Positions 63,270 through 64,000 of a stretch of 64,000 nt of DNA are shown here, piece by piece (within the stretch, counting starts at the first letter, position 1; each line of letters opens with the position of its first letter). Where the stretch lies: assembly GCF_014699135.1 (NCBI RefSeq), contig NZ_JACOFT010000003.1, positions 434,001 through 498,000 of the forward strand. The letters run 5' to 3'. A program made the translations under genes and the position numbers. The DNA comes from Cognatundibacterium aquatile (GTDB lineage: Bacteria > Pseudomonadota > Gammaproteobacteria > Burkholderiales > Burkholderiaceae_D). The notes beneath the pieces are model-generated. The model saw only the letters and a list, made by a program, of their open reading frames with translations. It did no database searches and was not told where the DNA came from.

Positions 63270-64000
63270 TCAGTCTTCCAGATGCAAGCGGTCAGCGATT
63301 GATTCCCAGCGAACGTATTTGAAGTTCTGCGGCCCATCCGGCAAACGTTTGTAGCCGTCCTGTACGACCAGCATGCCTTTGGGAAAATGTGATCCGAGGT
63401 AGGCAGAACTGACTTCAATGCCGTCAGTCTCCGAAGTGCCGTCGATACCAGCGCTCAGATTGGTACCGATACGGAATTTTCCTCGCAGTTGGTATGGCGG
63501 TTGCGCATTGAGCACCAGATAGCTGTTATCTCCCTGGCTTGATACCAGTAAATACGACGATTTTTTCCCCTGATACAGCGCCAGACCCTCGACATCAGCA
63601 ACCAGCTGCTTCCCGACCGGCATCACCAGATCTAATATCGCCGCTTGCTCTGCGTCGGCTGAGGTGACCCAGATGCCATGTTTTTCCTCGCCGATAAAAA
63701 TACGTGCACGCTGATCGTCGACGACACAGCCTTCAGGTTGTGTCGCGAGTTTAAAACTCCGTACTAACTGACTGCTGAAATTTCCGTCGATGTATCTGAT
63801 CCGGTATTGCTGATAACGTCCATCTTTGTCATTGACGAATGCTTCCAGTCCTCCGCTTTGCGGACGGTACAGACAAAACCCATATATTTTTTCCAGCGTA
63901 GTTGGTAGACGTGCCGCTTCACGTACTTCGCCATCGTTTGCAATTGTGTACAACGCCAGGCTGTTGTCATCGCGTTGTGTTGCCAGCGCGAGATCGAAAC
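63270..64000 (-). CDS. Beta-propeller phytase, C-terminal part (cut by window end)
   Basis: The frame is open to the right edge; 243 codons are visible. Beta-propeller phytase features: FDLALATQRDDNSLALYTI at the start, LATQPEGCVVDDQRARIFIGEEKHGIW, VADVEGLALYQG, and the C-terminal SHFPKGMLVVQDGYKRLPDGPQNFKYVRW. The enzyme hydrolyses phytate with calcium, releasing phosphate outside the cytoplasm. N-terminal signal lies outside the window. It precedes the metallophosphoesterase gene (265 bases), suggesting a phosphate acquisition pair. Confidence 0.92.
   Translation of the reverse strand, partial: FDLALATQRDDNSLALYTIANDGEVREAARLPTTLEKIYGFCLYRPQSGGLEAFVNDKDGRYQQYRIRYIDGNFSSQLVRSFKLATQPEGCVVDDQRARIFIGEEKHGIWVTSADAEQAAILDLVMPVGKQLVADVEGLALYQGKKSSYLLVSSQGDNSYLVLNAQPPYQLRGKFRIGTNLSAGIDGTSETDGIEVSSAYLGSHFPKGMLVVQDGYKRLPDGPQNFKYVRWESIADRLHLED

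Overview
The window reads as chromosome of a Gram-negative betaproteobacterium, order Burkholderiales, most likely an Oxalobacteraceae member (Undibacterium/Herminiimonas-like). This is an inference from protein flavour (DUF3579, CobD/CbiB beside NudL, etfBA followed by an acyl-CoA dehydrogenase, moderate GC), not from a search. I see no rRNA, tRNA, CRISPR array, insertion sequence or phage module. Most genes are ordinary housekeeping or metabolic genes, with several accessory islands.

Layout. 1-3.7 kb: the end of an EAL protein, a DUF4260 membrane protein, and an overlapping pair of a periplasmic binding protein and a GGDEF cyclase. 3.7-7.1 kb: copper module (Cys-rich exported protein, TolC-like lipoprotein, Tat-exported multicopper oxidase). 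7.2-18.7 kb: gluQ, a LysR/flavodoxin divergon, an M13 peptidase, trhO, an ElaA-like acetyltransferase, a LytS/LytTR two-component pair, a CoA-transferase, a glycerophosphodiesterase and a small exported protein. 18.9-29.2 kb: alaS, tusA-like, etfB-etfA-acyl-CoA dehydrogenase behind a LiuR-like operator, then rpsP-rimM-trmD-rplS. 29.3-33.6 kb: NudL, CobD-like protein, a GNAT gene broken by one stop codon, DUF3579, and a secreted two-domain protein. 33.8-39.6 kb: LysR plus histidine phosphatase, SDR, acyl-CoA dehydrogenase and acyl-CoA ligase. 39.7-46.3 kb: S1/P1 nuclease-SppA, an orphan binding protein, prfC and a small hypothetical gene. 46.4-49.9 kb: Fur-controlled siderophore receptor with a PepSY membrane protein. 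50.1-56.8 kb: YoaK-type membrane protein and a GlcNAc operon (kinase, GntR regulator, nagA, SIS deaminase, GH3 hexosaminidase). 57.1-60.8 kb: a tiny ORF coupled to a large PAS histidine kinase, a glutaredoxin and a DUF3096 protein. 60.8-64 kb: metallophosphoesterase lipoprotein and a beta-propeller phytase cut by the window end.

How they work together. The etf genes supply the electron acceptor for the acyl-CoA dehydrogenases at 24.7 and 36.3 kb, and the 33.8-39.6 kb cluster looks like one acyl-CoA catabolic pathway. The nag genes convert GlcNAc to fructose-6-phosphate. The receptor/PepSY pair serves iron uptake and the phytase/phosphoesterase pair phosphate scavenging. The most unusual items are the binding-protein/cyclase pair, the 1-base-coupled mini-ORF before the 805-residue kinase, and two related palindrome-bearing intergenic elements 17 kb apart at 37.8 and 55.0 kb.
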